This document shows positions 15,126-15,350 of a DNA stretch of 15,350 nt, piece after piece. Position numbers and translations under genes: made by a program. Within the stretch, counting starts at the first letter, position 1. Every line of letters begins with the position of its first letter. The stretch is taken from contig CANQNA010000018.1 of NCBI GenBank assembly GCA_947625005.1, positions 1 through 15,350 on the forward strand, read 5' to 3'. Source of the DNA: an uncultured Bacilli bacterium (GTDB taxonomy: Bacteria; Bacillota_I; Bacilli_A; RF39; UBA660). The notes under the pieces are model-generated. The model was not told the DNA's origin and ran no database searches. It was given only the letters and a program-made list of their open reading frames with translations.

Positions 15126-15163
15126 AGTAGACAATAACTTTTTTCCAAAATGAGTCAAAAGTA

Positions 15164-15172
15164 TGCTATACT
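15164..15172 (+). promoter_or_regulatory. Extended -10 promoter of the second LCP gene
   Basis: TGCTATACT (15164-15172) is an extended -10 element (TGC plus TATACT). No good -35 hexamer is found at 16-18 bp upstream; TTTCCA at 15142-15147 is 19 bp away and weak. An extended -10 can work without one. The transcript would start near 15179 with a leader of about 26 nt before the ATG at 15205. Confidence 0.55.
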
Positions 15173-15204
15173 GTAAAAGGTAGTGAAAAGAGGTAACCAA
15201 ATAT

Positions 15205-15350
15205 ATGGCAAGAAAACAAAAAAATAGAAAGAAAAATATAAATTTAATAACTCGTATTTTATGGGTATTATCTATTATTATGATGATTATATTGGGGTAT
15301 TTTATTTTTAAAGCAAATGTACTTCCAATGAAATACTTTATATTAGTAGT
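15205..15350 (+). CDS. Second LCP family protein, N-terminal fragment cut by the window end
   Basis: Only 48 complete codons are present and the frame is still open at the last base. The start MARKQKNRKKN is a short basic cytoplasmic tail, followed by a hydrophobic helix (about 14-35) and ANVLPMKYFILVV (about 37-49). This start, and especially the LPMKY segment before a second helix, is typical of LytR-CpsA-Psr proteins in low-GC Bacillota, but no catalytic residue is in view. GAGG (15190-15193) lies 11 nt before the ATG. If correct, it would be a second glycopolymer ligase near the polysaccharide operon, separately transcribed. Another small membrane protein cannot be excluded from so short a piece. 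Confidence 0.65.
   Translation, partial: MARKQKNRKKNINLITRILWVLSIIMMIILGYFIFKANVLPMKYFILV

Noticed and set aside
15124..15144. Possible terminator after the Toprim-like gene (AAAGT, 8-nt loop, ACTTT, then T residues).
   Set aside because: The stem is only 5 bp and almost all A-T, too weak to call, although the T-run is in the right place.

Overview
The window is very AT-rich and all genes are on the + strand. TGA serves as a normal stop (for example at the ends of the genes finishing at 847, 3832, 6775, 8807 and 9993). This argues for genetic code 11 and a low-GC member of the Bacillota (Bacilli or Erysipelotrichia-like, or a related gut lineage) rather than a mycoplasma that reads TGA as Trp. 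No rRNA, tRNA, CRISPR array, transposase or integrase is visible, and the species cannot be named from the sequence.

Region 1 (about 107-11504) is a Wzx/Wzy-type cell-surface polysaccharide operon. A vegetative-type promoter at 107-135, with a palindrome over its -10 box, precedes a closely packed gene series with overlaps or short gaps. In order the genes encode: a membrane sugar-phosphate transferase that primes the lipid carrier (176); a DUF3048/YerB-like lipoprotein (844); a DUF4422 putative glycosyltransferase (1859); an EpsG/Wzy-type polymerase (2690); three GT2 glycosyltransferases (3838, 4818, 5807; the last two are tandem paralogues); a GT-D fold glycosyltransferase (6772); a polysaccharide pyruvyl transferase family protein (7686); an FrhB-like iron-sulfur protein (8836); and a Wzx-type flippase (9990). 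Together these can prime, extend, decorate, export and polymerise a repeat unit. No chain-length regulator, tyrosine kinase/phosphatase or nucleotide-sugar pathway gene lies in the window.

Region 2 (about 11596-13154) is a LytR-CpsA-Psr (LCP) gene with its own strong promoter, followed by a 13-bp perfect hairpin. LCP enzymes attach glycopolymers to the cell wall, so it probably acts on the product of region 1. A second LCP gene starts at 15205 behind an extended -10 promoter and runs off the end of the window.

Region 3 (13199-15125), between the two LCP genes, is the least ordinary part. It is a two-gene unit of an ABC/OLD-type ATPase and an overlapping acidic protein with Toprim-like motifs. 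It is driven by a near-consensus promoter overlaid with an exact 17-bp direct repeat and a 6-bp-arm palindrome. It resembles in layout the ATPase plus Toprim-like nuclease defence pairs (PARIS AriA/AriB, RloA/RloB, AbiL) without clearly being any of them. It is the best candidate for a poorly described system in the window.
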